Below are positions 5,512-6,335 of a stretch of 6,335 nt of DNA, piece after piece. Made by a program: the position numbers and the translations under genes. Under the pieces are notes generated by a model, which was not told the origin of the DNA, made no database searches, and worked only from the letters and a program-made list of their open reading frames with translations. Source of the stretch: Clostridia bacterium (GTDB taxonomy: Bacteria > Bacillota > Clostridia > Oscillospirales > QAMX01); NCBI GenBank assembly GCA_017547975.1, contig JAFYNU010000018.1, positions 1 through 6,335 of the forward strand, written 5' to 3'. The first letter of the stretch is position 1; each line of letters starts with the position of its first letter.

Positions 5512-6335
5512 TTGAAAAACAACCATAAAGGGTTACTCTTCTACATCGTTATCTTTGTTGCCCTGGTCGTGGTGCTCACCATGCTCTACGATTCGCAAAT
5601 TCCCACCGCCGACGCCCTGACCTATAAGAAGGTCATGGAAGACTTCCGGGAAAACCGAGTGGATTCCTTCCTTTTGGACGATACCACTCTGAAATATACC
5701 GTGGTAGGCGAAGAGAAGATCCGAAATTACGAAGTCGCCTATCCCTCCATGTTCTATACCGAATTCATGGAAATCCAGAAGGGTTTCGAGGAAGACGGTG
5801 TAGAATCCGCCATCGTTGATTACGATTACCGTCCCGCCGCCGATAACTGGTGGCTCTCCCTGATCCCCTACGCCATCATGATCATCCTGTTTGTGGTCAT
5901 GTTCTTCTTCCTGATGAATCAATCGGGCGGCGGCTCCAAGACCATGAACTTTGGCAAGGCCAAAGCCAAGGTGGGCGTCGATATGAAGAGCAAGATCACC
6001 TTCAAGGACGTAGCCGGCGCAGACGAGGAAAAGGAAGAACTCTCCGAAATCGTGGATTTCCTCCGTTCCCCCAAAAAGTACGCCGACATCGGTGCCCGTG
6101 TTCCCAAGGGCGTCCTGCTGGTGGGTCCTCCGGGTACCGGTAAGACCTACATGGCAAAGGCGGTTGCCGGTGAAGCCGGCGTTCCCTTCCTGAGCATTTC
6201 GGGTTCCGACTTTGTGGAAATGTTCGTTGGTGTGGGTGCCAGCCGTGTCCGCGACCTGTTTGATCAGGCCAAAAAAGAGGCACCTGCCATTGTGTTTATT
6301 GATGAAATTGACGCCGTTGGCCGCCAGAGAGGAAC
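5512..6335 (+). CDS. ftsH: ATP-dependent zinc metalloprotease FtsH, 3' partial
   Basis: FtsH is a hexameric membrane AAA+ protease that extracts and degrades membrane and some soluble proteins. Only the first 274 residues are in the window; the frame runs off the right edge. The start is TTG at 5512, set by AAAGGTG at 5498-5504. The first membrane helix covers about residues 7-26, preceded by a short basic N-terminus. An extracytoplasmic domain spans about 28-110, and a second membrane helix about 113-135 (WWLSLIPYAIMIIL onward). A Gly/Ser linker leads to the AAA domain: FKDVAGADEEKEEL near 164-177, Walker A GPPGTGKT (205-212), the pore loop FVEMFVGVGAS (234-244) and Walker B IVFIDEID (260-267). 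The arginine-finger region and the HEXXH zinc protease domain lie off the window. Residues after Walker A read YMAKAVAGEA, where most relatives I recall have LLAKAVAGEA. The gap after hpt is 27 nt. Confidence 0.96.
   Translation, partial: MKNNHKGLLFYIVIFVALVVVLTMLYDSQIPTADALTYKKVMEDFRENRVDSFLLDDTTLKYTVVGEEKIRNYEVAYPSMFYTEFMEIQKGFEEDGVESAIVDYDYRPAADNWWLSLIPYAIMIILFVVMFFFLMNQSGGGSKTMNFGKAKAKVGVDMKSKITFKDVAGADEEKEELSEIVDFLRSPKKYADIGARVPKGVLLVGPPGTGKTYMAKAVAGEAGVPFLSISGSDFVEMFVGVGASRVRDLFDQAKKEAPAIVFIDEIDAVGRQRG

Overview
The window holds six tightly packed genes, all on the + strand: gdpP (5' part cut off), rplI, dnaB, tilS, hpt and ftsH (3' part cut off). It looks chromosomal and comes from a Firmicutes-type bacterium, most likely a moderately GC-rich member of Clostridia (an Oscillospiraceae/Ruminococcaceae-like genome is my guess). 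The reasons are the GdpP-type c-di-AMP phosphodiesterase next to rplI and a replicative helicase, the tilS-hpt-ftsH trio known from Bacillus and its relatives, purine-rich Shine-Dalgarno sites, and TTG start use. GC is roughly mid-50s percent from hand counts of a few lines. The genus cannot be read from this sequence.

Layout: 1-1719 is the end of gdpP, with the PAS, degenerate GGDEF and DHH/DHHA1 domains. Then come ribosomal protein L9 (rplI, 1741-2187), replicative helicase DnaB (2211-3569), tRNA-Ile lysidine synthetase (tilS, 3573-4940), hypoxanthine phosphoribosyltransferase (hpt, 4930-5484) and the start of the FtsH membrane protease (5512 to the right edge). The gaps are 21, 23 and 3 nt, then an 11-nt overlap, then 27 nt. 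There is no terminator-like hairpin with a T-tract between any genes, so the window reads as one transcription unit whose main promoter lies off the left edge. No stretch over 300 bases lacks a gene. No tRNA, rRNA, CRISPR, insertion sequence or prophage signal was seen.

The products are housekeeping: c-di-AMP turnover, translation (L9, and decoding of AUA by lysidine tRNA), replication (DnaB), purine salvage (Hpt) and membrane protein quality control (FtsH). The main point of interest is that two blocks that are separate in Bacillus subtilis (gdpP-rplI-dnaC and tilS-hprT-ftsH) are joined here. I found no undescribed system. The findings are modest: possible internal promoters, start-codon questions, motif substitutions in TilS and FtsH, and a codon bias that keeps the antisense frame open.
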